DNA of 64,000 nt from Xiphydria camelus (GCA_963678675.1 OY783196.1:20082138-20146137), one strand, 5' to 3'; shown: positions 52,601 through 59,970, counted from the stretch's first letter. Made by a program: numbers and translations. The notes: generated from the sequence alone by a model not told the origin.

Positions 52601-55600
52601 ATCGTGTTGCAATGCCGCATAAATCCGGACAATATTCCGTATCCGCTCCGATCGGACCTGTATATCGACTAGTATCGATTTTAGAGTCGGAGTAGCGGCG
52701 AGGAGGGATTGTCGCCCAGCCAAAGCAGCGACTACGAGGATCAGGAAGAAATTGAGGGTCAACATTCGGCCGCCGTGCATATAGTACGTGATTATAATAT
52801 CTAACACTCTGCCTCGACGACGGCTTTTTTTACCTCGGCACAAACTCTCGTATTGCATGCATGGAGCTGACGACATCGAAAATAACCCACGGAGACGATG
52901 GCCCTTGATTATAACTGCAAATACGAAGTCTACTCACTTGACGTATTTTTTTTTGCTAGATGCTTAACCTTGGCACTTCGCTTTTCTTTTTCGTAGACGA
53001 GGATCCGCGCGTGTAATACGTATGTTTGCAATTCTGACGCCTGTCGTTAGCATCTTGTAATTCATCGACTGCATTTGTACCTGACGCAAAGTACCGTAAA
53101 ACGGAACTACTTCGTTTCGATGTATTTAAATCTCAACGTACACTGAGAAAACAGTTTATCTGTAATTAATAAATATTTGTTTGAATATGACGAAATAACG
53201 AAATAAACATTTTATTGGACAAAGTAAATATTCGTTAACTATTTCGATATTTATTTACGATAATTAATTAAATCTTTTCAGGCAATCGTCTGGATGAAAT
53301 AAACATTTTAATAATTGACACATGTTTCCTTGTCCTAACGAAATATTTATTTCTGCGTATTTGACATTACATTTATTAACTGTTAATAAACGATTTTTCA
53401 GTGTACAAAGTGGTTGAATATATTCTAGTCTTTTCGAATCTGTAATTTTTCTAATTTCGAAAGTACAGCTTCGTTTTACGATACCCTGTAATTCTGACAC
53501 TATTTTATCCTTTTTCTCGCATCCACCTATTATAAACATAAATATAGGCCAATTATTTCTCGTAATTACACAAGAAACAACTGCTCACACCTAGTAACAC
53601 ACGATATCCACTCGTACACTCAACAACTTCAGTCGTACACGTTCGAGGGTGATGGTTGTACGGAGTGCGAGCGGGTGTACTGAGCGGGCTTGCAATAATT
53701 CCAAGAGGACTCAAGTTATCCTGCCACCTTTTTGGATTATGAGGGGGCGGGTCGCGGATGTCGAACGAGACATCAGACCGTAAACGTATCGAATGCGCGT
53801 TTCGGAACGGGAAAACTTTTGAAACGCCGACCTCGAGTATCGAGAATTTAAAGCGGAAGTAATATACGGGAGAGTAAGTGCATCGAAATGGCGATGCCAC
53901 TTGGATAAAATTAGATACGCCCCTGGATATCGCAGTATCTCGAGTATCTAATTTCGATAAGTATATTCGTGCACCGCTTTGACCATCGTGTCATTCCACC
54001 GACAAAGTCGACGTCGCTGCAAGGAGCACCGCTTTTCGTCCCGGATACGCCCGATCCATCTGCGAGCTTAAACGAGATACCAAAATATTCGTCTCTTCTC
54101 ATTTTCGCATGTTTGTACTGTCTCACTCCAATTCTTCCCAAGACTACTAATTTTCAACGGGATTTTCCAATCTATCCCGAGTGTATTTGCATGCTTTCGC
54201 GAAGGAGCCCGCATTTTTCGTTCAACTTTCCGCAACTGCTCCACGTGCGTCACCTTTATACGTTTTCGAGTGTTTCTCAAGGAACGGGTATTTTTTTCCA
54301 TTATATTCCATTCGTCCGACGTACATTGTAGTCGGAAGCGAGCGCACTGCTGGAAGGGGATGCAAGGGCGGGAATCGCGGGACGAGCGAGGAATCTGAGG
54401 CACGATGTTCAGCGGAAAATATCGAGGTTGCGGCAGGACAGAACATCATCGGAGGCATTTCCATGCAGTGCCAGTAGCGTCGAGAGCCTTCCAAGCGGAA
54501 GCGGCTCCAGCACGCAAGCTCTGGTGCGAGCGGGCAGCAATCACAGCTCGATATCCTGCGAGGACAGGGACGCGGTCAGTCCTGCCTCTATTGGACCCGT
54601 GCTCTGTCGGGCCAGAGCATTGGTCGACTACACCCCGAGTCCGTACGACAAGGATGCCCTGAAGTTCAAGGTTCGTTTAAGCTCGGCGTCACCCCGGTAC
54701 AAATCGATATTACAAATTCGGTGGGGATGCTGATCATCTCCTCCGCCGAACCGAAAAGAGAATCTCGGTCACCGAGGCTAAAGGCGTTCGCCGGAGCGCC
54801 ACTGGGTACATTGTATCATTAGCGAGAACGTGCGTTAATTTGTAGAAGGGAGACGTCATCGACGTGGTTCAAATGAACACGAGCGGACTGTGGAAGGGTG
54901 TGGTGCACAATAGGATAGGCCACTTCAAATTCATAAATGTGGAGATCATGAACGAGAGGGTTCAACGCCGTGGCGAACCCGAGCGTGGCAAGTGGAGTCA
55001 GAGATACAGGCAAAAGCCGGGATCCGTCGAGGAGCTTTTGCAACGAATGAATTTACAGGTAGGGAACGGACGGTTGCTCGCGATTGGAAACTCTGTCTAA
55101 TTAGTAATTAGTAATCTTATAACGGTTTTCATTGGTGATTTACGATGACTTGCTAGTATTATTCTGTGCGAAGTCGTGAGATGTATTGATTTCTCAATAT
55201 TATACAATTCATGTTAAACGGTCGTAGAAGCGACGTAAGATTGAAGCGACAAATTATGCACATACATAATGAATTTGACAAGTTTACGAGGTCGTCGCAA
55301 TATTGAAGTCGATAATGCGTGCGATTAAGTACGATTGAAATCAACGGAACGCTCGAAATAATTATTTCAAAGGCGAGAATATCTCGTCCGTACATCATTG
55401 AATGTGTTGTAATTTGCACGGTATTCGATAATCTCGAATCGACACGACCGTTTACAATACCCCTACGGCGTATTCATTCAATACGTACCACATATTCCAT
55501 GCATCATACTCCGATCGACTGTACAGGAGCATATTTCCGTGTTCGTGCTAAACGGCTACGAAGACCTGGAGCTATTCAGAGAATTGGAGCCGGCGGATCT

Positions 55601-56575
55601 CGACTTCCTGGGCATCCATCAGCCGGAGCACCGCGCCAAGATACTCACTGCCGTTCAGTTACTCCACGATTTGCAATGTAAGCATGTCCCTTTCTCGCCG
55701 ACTCCTCTTCCTTCACCTCTCGCATTCTCCGCATCGCCCACGCTCTCTCCGCATTCAGCGAACGCGAGAAGATGCTTATGCGCGCGTTTCTCCTGGCGCA
55801 ACCTTCGTACACGCGAGGCTGCCGGTAGGCAAACCATAAATTCTTTCTCCCCTCCGCAGCTGGAAGCGAAGGAGACCTGGCCTCCAGTTCGGAAGGGGAC
55901 GAAGTCAGCCGACTCGCCCTGACGTCCGGGCAGACTTCCGGCCATTGCTCGCCATTCAGCAGAAGACAATTTCCGCGGGATTCCGGCTGTTACGACGCCC
56001 ACAAAAATCCGATCCGACGCACCGTCAGCCCGGAGACGAAGAAGATGTCGCGGGAGAACAACCTGGATTCGACGTCGCAGGCTAAATGCGGCGAAAACGC
56101 CTTGACCGAGACGAAGGACGACTTTCACCCCAACATCCCGGTATCGAGCGGCGTCCAGAAGGAGGCCCAGTTCGATAAGTCGCCCCTGATGCGCGGCGGC
56201 AACGTTCGCTTCATCGCCAAGAGGAACTGCCCGAATTTCGGTGAGACCGTAGTAATAGAGGACGCCTGCGAGGGCGGTCACAAGTTGAGCATGGTGAAGT
56301 ACGTGGTAGGCGGAAACTCCGATCTCGGCCTCGGGTGCGAGAGCGGAAACCTGTCGGCGAGTTTGAGTCAACGCGGTTGTCTCAGTGAGAAATCGAGCGA
56401 CTCGGGGGTGAGTTCCTCTAGTCTCAGCTCGGCGCCACCCCCGAGAGATAAGGCGCTGGCGGCCGCGGTCGCGTCGGACTCGCCGACGAAAAACTTCGGC
56501 AACTTCAATCGTGGTTCCCCGACGTCTCAGGGCGCGGCGAACAAGAGTCAATCCGGTGACGCGGCCTACCAATAA
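2418..56575 (+). CDS. SASH1: SASH1/SLY-family SAM and SH3 domain adaptor (13 exons, 5' partial)
   Basis: Spliced coding model: 2418-2606, 3366-3526, 27189-27252, 38894-39055, 40853-40909, 45918-45984, 48206-48377, 49097-49289, 52685-52783, 54332-54670, 54846-55058, 55527-55677, 55860-56575. All introns are GT-AG, all phases agree and the sum is 2583 nt (860 codons plus stop). Seen: residues 1-35 resemble the start of human SASH1 (LASRYADLF, EPLEELRRR); an SH3 domain at about 479-535 (ALVDYTPSPYD, LWKGVV, GHFKF); a SAM domain at about 557-622 (SVEELLQRMNL, NGYEDLELF, PEHRAKILTAVQLL); and an RDSGCY motif after the SAM, as in human SASH1. Known of the family: cytoplasmic scaffold or adaptor proteins in signalling. 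Inferred: same role here. Only one SAM is encoded before the stop, whereas human SASH1 has two, so the architecture resembles SASH3/SLY. The start codon is not in the recognised exons; exon 1 enters in phase 0. Confidence 0.93.
2607..3365 (+). other. intron 1
   Basis: 759 bp between a gtgagc donor and a pyrimidine-rich ttttatccag acceptor. Sequence is mixed and AT-leaning in the middle. Nothing else is recognised. Confidence 0.8.
3366..3526 (+). CDS. SASH1: SASH exon 2: acidic and Gln-rich linker
   Basis: 53 codons plus 2 nt, phase 0 in and phase 2 out. The acceptor is preceded by cccatttttatccag and the donor is gtgagt. It encodes an acidic motif (SDKEEDEIYGFGYGVFG) and then a Gln-rich run (QMLQQRQQKL). 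The hydrophobic YGFGYGVFG core suggests a conserved short motif rather than filler. Its phase fits the exon at 27189 exactly, and also fits the orphan exon-like segment at 9190. Confidence 0.85.
4358..4385. repeat. GA microsatellite
   Basis: Uninterrupted GA repeat in intron 2. Similar short GA runs occur at about 15066 and 49722. They could act as GAGA-factor sites, but context does not show it. Confidence 0.85.
6089..6109. repeat. GT microsatellite
   Basis: Short GT run in intron 2. Confidence 0.85.
7289..7538. mobile_element. palindromic MITE with CCTACATATC ends, TA target
   Basis: Left arm CCTACATATC, then AACTAGGTAACTC and TTTTCGGTATT; the right arm carries their complements, ending GATATGTAGG. 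TA flanks both sides. 250 bp, no ORF. Confidence 0.8.
7866..8153. mobile_element. CACTGAG-group MITE, copy 2, TA target
   Basis: Left end CACTCAGGGAAATAATTGC, right end GCAATTATTTCTCTCGGTG, TA on both sides. Same family as the copies at 1319 and 14478 by terminal sequence and by internal ATTCAAGGACATATG-like text. Confidence 0.85.
8297..8464. mobile_element. 168 bp MITE with GGGGCCATCCATATATTACG ends, TTA target
   Basis: The left arm begins GGGGCCATCCATATATTACG and the right arm ends with the near-complement, TAATATATGGATGGCCCC. TTA lies directly outside each end (8294-8296 and 8465-8467), as in PIF/Harbinger-type elements. The centre holds two G-rich runs and an inverted TACACTGTA/TACAGTGTA. 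Confidence 0.85.
9190..9236 (+). other. orphan exon-like segment (possible alternative exon)
   Basis: 47 nt lie between a strong acceptor (ttttcttctttgttccag) and a strong donor (gtgagt). In the frame left by exon 2 it reads CLSPRSAFFYEFPPN without a stop. It leaves phase 1, which does not fit the next recognised exon at 27189 (which needs phase 2). It would therefore need a further exon to restore frame, or would serve a truncated isoform. Reading on through the donor meets a TAG within a few codons. Confidence 0.35.
11633..11865. mobile_element. CACTGAG-group MITE, subfamily B copy 1
   Basis: Ends CACTGAGAGAAAAAA and TTTTCTCTCAGTG, with TG on both sides where TA is found in other copies. 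The interior matches the element at 34679 (shared TTGATTATAATGATTAA and GTAACTTGATCTGCATT). Confidence 0.82.
12508..13426. mobile_element. Transib-like non-autonomous transposon
   Basis: 919 bp with TIRs starting CACAGTGGGGTATTTGAC and extending about 40 bases with a few mismatches (both ends carry CCTGGCCAAAAGT). Direct CGACG duplicates lie on both sides (12503-12507 and 13427-13431). Known: Transib elements make 5 bp GC-rich target duplications and have termini like the V(D)J recombination heptamer CACAGTG. No transposase ORF is visible, so it would be non-autonomous. Confidence 0.75.
12786..12880. mobile_element. small hairpin element nested in the Transib-like element
   Basis: Left GGGGAGAGCGGTGAGAGTTGA, with GGCCCC further in; right GGCCAAC, with TTTCAACTCTCCCC at the end. 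The left arm has about 9 extra bases relative to the right. Probably a short MITE inserted later, or an internal hairpin of the host element. Confidence 0.5.
14478..14762. mobile_element. CACTGAG-group MITE, copy 3
   Basis: Left end CACTGAGAAAAATAATTGC after TA, right end AATATTATTTCTCTCGG followed by TATA. The interior shares ATCTTACAA and TCAAATATTTTCTT with copy 2. Confidence 0.8.
18428..18494. promoter_or_regulatory. pair of CRE palindromes in inverted arrangement
   Basis: Two full TGACGTCA sites (18432-18439 and 18483-18490) sit within the inverted sequence CGTATGACGTCAC ... GTGACGTCATACG. CREB/ATF-family factors bind this octamer. It lies inside intron 2, so it may mark an enhancer or an internal promoter (inference). 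Confidence 0.45.
19596..19651. repeat. TA dinucleotide microsatellite
   Basis: Two TA runs separated by a GGTATA interruption. A shorter TA run is at about 19231-19250. Confidence 0.9.
20202..20284. repeat. CTTC tetranucleotide repeat followed by poly-C
   Basis: About 14 CTTC-type units to 20260, then a C run at about 20268-20284. Confidence 0.9.
25018..25221. mobile_element. about 204 bp hairpin MITE
   Basis: Both arms carry ACAGCAA/TTTTTACTG, TTTATCCAGTAGC, CTGAGA, TCGAGCT and TTCAAGAATTT in mirrored order on opposite strands, bounded by A-runs and T-runs. RNA from either strand would fold into one long stem. No ORF or clear duplication. Confidence 0.75.
27189..27252 (+). CDS. SASH1: SASH exon 3 (or 3' part of an alternative first exon)
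   Basis: 64 nt, phase 2 in and phase 0 out, encoding ARHSEGNLLKFPINMRG then RYDF. The acceptor ggcag sits at the end of a pyrimidine-rich stretch (about 27125-27185) with no AG in the preceding 80 or so bases. The donor is gtgaga. It bridges the phase difference between exon 2 (phase 2) and exon 4 (phase 0), which is the main support. The same frame is also open back to an ATG at 27088, directly after an in-frame TAG, so an alternative first exon 27088-27252 of 55 codons, rich in Pro, is possible. Confidence 0.68.
29023..29180. mobile_element. short inverted-repeat element (13 bp TIRs)
   Basis: GTGGCAACAGTGC at the left end and its exact complement GCACTGTTGCCAC at the right end, 158 bp apart. 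ATC occurs directly outside both ends, which could be a 3 bp duplication. The interior is not palindromic. Confidence 0.5.
31589..31613. repeat. CCGA tetranucleotide repeat
   Basis: Six tandem ACCG/CCGA units in intron 3. Confidence 0.85.
33101..33455 (+). repeat. two-copy tandem duplication, unit about 180 bp
   Basis: Copy 1 starts at 33101 and copy 2 at 33280, both with GTAATTCGATG. They share GTATCTA, GTGGAATAGGGAAAG, CGTGTTTT and CGGCTTCAGAG in the same order, with moderate divergence. Not coding. Confidence 0.8.
34391..34640. mobile_element. 250 bp long palindrome / MITE
   Basis: The arms pair almost end to end: GGGCTTAC and AAAAGTGACC on the left, GGTCACTTTT and GTAAGCCC on the right. 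The centre ATATGACTTGG pairs with CCAAGTCATAT near 34.5 kb. Confidence 0.8.
34679..34901. mobile_element. CACTGAG-group MITE, subfamily B copy 2
   Basis: Left end ACTGAGAGAAAAAACGGTAT, right end ATTTTTCTCCGAGT. It shares long internal words with the 11633 copy (TTAGTTGCTCCGA-like and TTGATTATAATGATTAA). It lies 38 bp after the palindrome at 34391. Confidence 0.8.
38894..39055 (+). CDS. SASH1: SASH exon 4
   Basis: 54 codons, phase 0 in and out. The acceptor is tcgtag and the donor gtacgt. It encodes VDTPDSVLQSGLGLGPDMG, then a charged segment (DPRDYDRLRYLQMNGS) ending EETIHR. The end continues directly into the helical exon 5. I did not recognise a named domain. By position it corresponds to the SLY-type N-terminal half of the family. 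Confidence 0.9.
39056..40852 (+). other. intron 4
   Basis: 1797 bp. It has pyrimidine-rich stretches near 39.75 and 40.05 kb. No repeat element with clear termini was recognised. Confidence 0.8.
40853..40909 (+). CDS. SASH1: SASH exon 5: charged helix
   Basis: 19 codons, phase 0 in and out. It is flanked by a strong acceptor (tctttcgcgtgtttcag) and a gtgagc donor. The peptide LKVQEALRKKERFHKEHEE is a highly charged amphipathic helix, comparable to the EEALARLKEYEAQH-like helix of human SASH1. Too short to be found by ORF length alone, but phase and position fit. Confidence 0.9.
44029..44058. repeat. GAC/AAC trinucleotide repeat
   Basis: Run of GAC with one AAC interruption, in intron 5. Confidence 0.85.
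44312..44337. repeat. AC microsatellite
   Basis: About 12 AC units, in intron 5. Confidence 0.9.
45918..45984 (+). CDS. SASH1: SASH exon 6: continuation of helical segment
   Basis: 67 nt, phase 0 in and phase 1 out. The acceptor is cgttttgtttcag and the donor gttagt. It encodes ILRDIRQGLMQLGRDGRGQ and then LPG. With exon 5 it forms one uninterrupted charged helical stretch. Confidence 0.9.
45985..48205 (+). other. intron 6
   Basis: About 2.2 kb with a GTC trinucleotide run near 46900 and an imperfect inverted repeat at 47712-47850. A CpG-rich stretch lies at 46.8-47.5 kb. No gene recognised. Confidence 0.78.
47712..47850. repeat. imperfect inverted repeat
   Basis: CAATCACTATTATCTCATTA on the left pairs with TAATGAGATAATAACGATTG on the right, and TTTTTGGC pairs with GCCAAAAG further in. 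Probably a degraded MITE. Confidence 0.6.
48206..48377 (+). CDS. SASH1: SASH exon 7: acidic Gly/Tyr-rich linker
   Basis: 172 nt, phase 1 in and phase 2 out. The acceptor is cgacttacag and the donor gtaata. It encodes DTYMYDEDARCGGAGG, a Gly/Pro run, then HWYDEPPYESDPEDFLMG. Two YDE motifs and a DPEDFLMG motif lie in an otherwise disordered linker. The function of the motifs is not known to me. Confidence 0.92.
48378..49096 (+). other. intron 7
   Basis: 719 bp. Moderately CpG-rich in the second half; no repeat recognised. Confidence 0.8.
49097..49289 (+). CDS. SASH1: SASH exon 8: basic and hydrophobic linker
   Basis: 193 nt, phase 2 in and phase 0 out. The acceptor is gccggataacag and the donor gtcggt (C at +3 is less common). 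It encodes GEGVISLRTAGDISLPRDRS, then a basic run RKAAMSTMRGLILPQ, then IIPLTHSRASRESGDYASS ending DVQ. The upstream pyrimidine tract is poor, so the exact acceptor is less certain than the others, but frame continuity with exons 7 and 9 supports it. Confidence 0.85.
50604..50844. mobile_element. 241 bp near-perfect palindrome / MITE
   Basis: Both arms run from ATATGAGCCGTTGAAAACCA inward through AATGGTGTAAGTCACATTTC and TTTGACTGCAAAG with very few mismatches, leaving a short central loop. Such low divergence points to a recent insertion. Confidence 0.85.
51075..51305 (+). other. candidate alternative exon of the SASH gene
   Basis: A 77-codon segment in phase 0 lies between an acceptor (ggggatgcag) and a gttcgt donor, the same donor hexamer used by exon 10. 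It reads SVSSRLSTVSVDTSRSDQLP, then His/Arg/Pro-rich sequence with a PPPPP run. Inserting it between exons 8 and 9 keeps frame. An ATG at 51069 in the same frame would also allow an alternative first exon. Evidence against: low-complexity composition, and a modest acceptor and donor. Confidence 0.33.
52685..52783 (+). CDS. SASH1: SASH exon 9: Ser/acidic linker
   Basis: 33 codons, phase 0 in and out. The acceptor is cgattttag and the donor gtacgt. It encodes SRSSGEEGLSPSQSSDYEDQ followed by EEIEGQHS. A Ser/Asp/Glu-rich composition with SPSQSSDYE suggests a phosphorylatable linker (inference). Confidence 0.88.
52784..54331 (+). other. intron 9
   Basis: 1548 bp. It contains the CACTGA-ended element at 53141-53403. 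The rest is AT-rich with no gene recognised. Confidence 0.8.
53141..53403. mobile_element. CACTGA-ended MITE, TA target
   Basis: Left CACTGAGAAAACAGTTTAT, right TAAACGATTTTTCAGTG. TA lies directly outside both ends. AT-rich interior with repeated AATATTTGTTT/AAATATTTATTT words. Confidence 0.8.
54332..54670 (+). CDS. SASH1: SASH exon 10: basic Ser-rich segment and first half of the SH3 domain
   Basis: 113 codons, phase 0 in and out. The acceptor gtacattgtag follows a T-rich tract, and an in-frame TAG sits at the splice site. The donor is gttcgt. The segment GRARNLRHDVQRKISRLRQD, then SSVESLPSGSGSS, parallels the human SASH1 KETMRKRMSKKYSS / SVESLRSS region. The SH3 domain begins at LCRARALVDYTPSPYDKDAL and is split after DALKFK, between its first strands and the next exon. 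The ALVDY motif stands for the canonical ALYDY. Confidence 0.95.
54671..54845 (+). other. intron 10
   Basis: 175 bp, short, inside the SH3-coding sequence. Donor gttcgt, acceptor ttaatttgtag. Confidence 0.9.
54846..55058 (+). CDS. SASH1: SASH exon 11: second half of SH3 and start of SAM
   Basis: 71 codons, phase 0 in and out. Donor gtaggg. KGDVIDVVQMNTSGLWKGVV and GHFKFINVEIM complete the SH3. A single Trp is present, and the position of the Pro in the usual FPxxYV motif is occupied by Lys, as in human SASH1 (FKFIYV). A basic linker follows (QRRGEPERGKWSQRYRQKPG), then SVEELLQRMNLQ, the first helix of the SAM domain. Confidence 0.96.
55059..55526 (+). other. intron 11
   Basis: 468 bp, AT-leaning, interrupting the SAM-coding sequence after MNLQ. 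Nothing else is recognised. Confidence 0.9.
55527..55677 (+). CDS. SASH1: SASH exon 12: core of the SAM domain
   Basis: 151 nt, phase 0 in and phase 1 out. Acceptor gactgtacag, donor gtaagc. It encodes EHISVFVLNGYEDLELFREL, then LDFLGIHQPEHRAKILTAVQ and LLHDLQ. The match to the first SAM of human SASH1 (NGYEDLDTF, PEHRAVLLTAVELLQ) is close over the whole exon. SAM domains mediate self- or hetero-association. Confidence 0.97.
55678..55859 (+). other. intron 12
   Basis: 182 bp, with a long pyrimidine tract before the ctcccctccgcag acceptor. Confidence 0.92.
55860..56575 (+). CDS. SASH1: SASH exon 13: C-terminal disordered tail and stop
   Basis: 2 nt plus 237 codons plus a TAA stop at 56573-56575. 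It begins SGSEGDLASSSEGDEVSRL and continues HCSPFSRRQFPRDSGCYDAH, a counterpart of the SPRDSGCYES motif that follows the first SAM in human SASH1. The rest is Ser/Gly/Ala-rich with Lys-rich patches and a SSDSGVSSSSLSSAPPPRDK stretch, and ends in AAYQ. No second SAM domain is present before the stop, so the protein is shorter than vertebrate SASH1. Confidence 0.93.
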
Positions 56576-57199
56576 GGATCGACTTCCCGAGAATTTTCCG
56601 CGCGTCCGACGACGATCGCGTTGGAGACTCGCGACGAACGATCGATCGTTTCAGCGAGATTTTTTATGTGATACGGTAGCGATAGAGTAATCAACGAGTA
56701 GGTAACTTGAAAAGGAAAAAGGTTCGCGAACGAGGAGTGCTGGCACGTCCGTCCGGACGTGAAAGAGAGAAAGAGACGCGTTAACGACGGACACGCGAAG
56801 GATTTTACCTCTCGCGCGCGCGCGCGCGCGCGAGAGAGAGAGGTTGGAACGTTAGGTTCGCGTTCATCGACGTCCTTCGCACACCGTCCACGCTCTTCGA
56901 CATCCGCAGATTACACCGTCGCGTTGCGCGATAACCCCACCTTCTTTACTCGCTCGATCCTTTCTACGCGCTCCGCCTTATAGAGTGTATAAAGAACGTG
57001 ACGAACCGTCGGACGTCCAGTTTAGCTAGATTAACTGTTGCCGTTGACGCTCGTACGGCCACCGACGATCGACAATCTCCGCCAAACGGTATAGCACACC
57101 TGCAGTCGCGCATCTCGACACGATTGCGTGACGCTGGCGAACTGTAAAAATGTGTACATTTTGATCTCTTACGGGAAACGTTGAAAGTTTAACGAATTT

Positions 57200-57207
57200 T
57201 GTAAATA
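57200..57207 (+). promoter_or_regulatory. Pumilio-type motif TGTAAATA
   Basis: TGTAAATA matches the TGTANATA consensus for Pumilio-family RNA-binding proteins. It lies about 0.6 kb after the stop codon in the putative 3' UTR. A second copy is at 58405. Function is inferred. Confidence 0.4.
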
Positions 57208-58404
57208 TACGCGTGTCAGGCAGAACCCGACTTGGCCTGACCCGACGGTCTCGTTTCACGTAGCGATCGCTACCTTTGCCAAAACTTTAGATGATATACT
57301 TATACATACGCTACACGCAATAATGTTGAACCTTATGTACATCTTTGTACAGTGTAAATCGTAGACCGCGATGTAGAAAGCCGATAATAGCGACGCGAGC
57401 GCTCTGTCTTTGTATATATTATGAAATACCAGCGCGTCTACCGATGTTGCGAGCGCACCACGATTGTACGACGATCGAAACGACGGTAGAGACGCCGACG
57501 CAAAAAAGAGCGTTGCGTATAGCGAATTAAGTACGTTGCATGTTCCGTCACCATTCCGTCACCATGTCCACTTAGGTAGAGGTGGTCAAGTGAAATGCGG
57601 CGCTTCCTGCCGATCCCGTCGAACTGCCGCAACGTCCGAACGTCGGGAATCGGCGCGTTTCGCGCGAAATTTCTTCCAGCTTTCCCCAGCGCGCCCTGCG
57701 ATGTAACCGGGGAAGAACGCGATGTATTCATTGCAGTCTCTTGGGAGCAGTGGTTGTCTCACGCGCGCGCGCTCCTTCGAGAGTACGATCGATTCGGTCT
57801 GGAACGCCGAACGCCCATACTGCCACACAAATCTCGACTAAATCGTAGCGGTTTAGATTTAGTCGTCGTTTTTATCTCGCGGACGACAGCGAGAGCGGCG
57901 ATCGCGACTTCTCTCGCGACTGAGGAGGATGAAACCTTCGCAAGAATATTATCGATCCGCGGGCTCCGATGACGTCGCTGTAGATTATCCGTTCCATCGA
58001 ATAAAATAGAAAACTTATAGGCCGAGTCAAGCGTTAACATAGTAAATGAGTTTTCAAAATACACGTTAGGCATACATACGTAGGCGCGACAGCGATTCCA
58101 CTTAGCTCGGAAATAAAAAAAAACGTAATCGCAACATTCGATGTAAATTCGAGATCTACGTAAATCCCAATAGCCGTAACTGAATTAGATAAATAAATTT
58201 GAGAAATAAGTCAGCAATTTTAAGAGATTTACCATTCCTAATAAAGAGGCTACAAGTCTGTGCGAAATCGCGTATCGCGGTGAACGATGACGGAGACGAC
58301 GGTGACGAGGCGACGATGGCGGGGACGATGTCGCCGATTGGCCTGGCGTGAAGTTTCATTACTTAGTGGTCTAGTCCATTATTGAGAAAAAGGTAACGAT
58401 ATAT

Positions 58405-58412
58405 TGTAAATA
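58405..58412 (+). promoter_or_regulatory. Pumilio-type motif TGTAAATA (second copy)
   Basis: Same octamer as at 57200. Relevant only if the transcript extends past the AATAAA at 58192. Confidence 0.35.
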
Positions 58413-58590
58413 TAAATTTAATGGCGAGTCACCGAACTTTTTATAAACTGATTTTGTATTTATTCATTAATTGCGGGGTTAGAGGTTACGATTTATCATT
58501 CATTACGATTATCATTTTCATATGATTTTCATTTTCATATGATTTTCACGATAATTGTTAATTTATTGACTGTGAATAGAAATAAAGGAT

Positions 58591-59970
58591 GGAAGAATCG
58601 AGAGATCGTGTCTTCGCCATTTTTTGCTCCCCATTCCCCCCATTCCCCATTCGTTGGATTCCATCGATATTATTCGAACTTGCACTTTAGGTGAGGAGAC
58701 GTTACCCACCTGACGCCGTAAAAAGGTGACGGATCATCCCGAAAGGTAGGTTGAACTTCAGATACAGTTTAAACCGGGCGAGCAGCTTTATCGGAGATTG
58801 AAAATCGCAGAGCACAGCGAATCTCGATGCCGTGCAACTCGGCGCACAGCAAATCTGTCACTTGACACTCGGCGCGGCTGTACAATGTTCAATACTGGCG
58901 CAAATAATAAGTATTGTAACGGTAATATCGGCTTTATTACGTTTGGATGGTCTTTTTGTCAGATAATAGTCGAGGTGAGGCTTCGAGAGGGAGCTACATT
59001 CACCGCAATCACTCGGGAAACTGCTTCGAGAGGAAGTTGGGGGTGAGAGTCGAGGTGTAGAGTACTCTTTATGCCAGCGTTTCTCAACTACGGCTCCCCG
59101 AGGCATTGTGAATCGGTGTTCTTAAAACGGTATCGTAATGCTTTTTCTCAAGTCTTTTAAATTAAAATTTAATTAAACTTCACTTCCCCTGTCGATAGCA
59201 GAGGTTCCATGATGTCGAAAGAAAAATGCTGATTCTCTATAGATGGACCTTATTATTATTTGAAACGAAATACAAAACTGAAAAATTTGATTTCCTTAAT
59301 TCATTTTTGTTCATCTTACGTAGCCGAGGGTTAAAAGTTATCGAGGTTCACTCGTCTGTATCATCCGAGACGAATCAGTTTGACGTTCGTATCGATCGAA
59401 AAAAGTTTCAACCCTGTTTGGGATTCAATTTTATCCCGTGACGTTATCAATTAAAGGCTTAGCCCCTCGTTTATTACACCGACGGAGGGGCGAAACCGCG
59501 AAGGAGAGCAAGTAGCATTTTTCATCGGTGTTCGTCGGTCCGCTAGGGATCAGCGGGACGGGTAGAAAACAGGAAAAAAATTTTAACGGATCCGTAAACG
59601 CGACACTCGCAGTCCTCGGTTGTTTACGAGGTGTCGAAATCCCGTGGCACTTCGCGCCCTCGGTTCCGCCGCCGACCGACGCCCTTTGAACCTCCTCGAA
59701 CCTGCACTCGCTCGACCGATTAATTGGTCGCCTCGAAGGGGCGAGAAACCCGCGAGAGTTCGTTAACAACTCTCGGCTTGTATAACGGCGATTGTTCCAC
59801 GTAGTTTCTAAGCAACAAGTTGGATACCGATATAATTAGCGAAGTTAGCCAACTTAGTCGCTGAGTGTCGTTCGAATAGCCCCGGAGCATCATGTTGCAT
59901 GCGTGCGATGGAGGCTGTGTGCAACGGAGATGTCTCGAACGATTTTTCAGGGGGTATCGTTCGCGGTGCA
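58591..59970. other. intergenic stretch, nothing recognised
   Basis: Mixed composition with only chance ORFs. No splice-supported exon, RNA gene or repeat with clear ends was seen. Confidence 0.6.

Larger units (their letters stand above)
49290..52684 (+). other. intron 8
   Basis: About 3.4 kb. It holds a GA repeat at 49722, a 241 bp palindrome at 50604 and a candidate alternative exon at 51075-51305. A 230-codon ORF at 49925 begins in a poly-G run and has no good splice context, so it is treated as chance. Confidence 0.75.
56576..58590 (+). other. probable 3' UTR of the SASH gene
   Basis: The stretch after the stop lacks ORF or splice support. It contains AATAAA hexamers at 58000, 58112, 58192 and 58581 and two TGTAAATA motifs. 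The true end is not determined; any of the AATAAA sites could be used. A CG dinucleotide run flanked by GA repeats lies near 56815. Confidence 0.5.

Noticed and set aside
55655..56572. 305-codon ORF on the minus strand
   Set aside because: Antisense to SASH exons 12-13; its openness follows from the codon composition of the real plus-strand exon and it has no recognisable domain.
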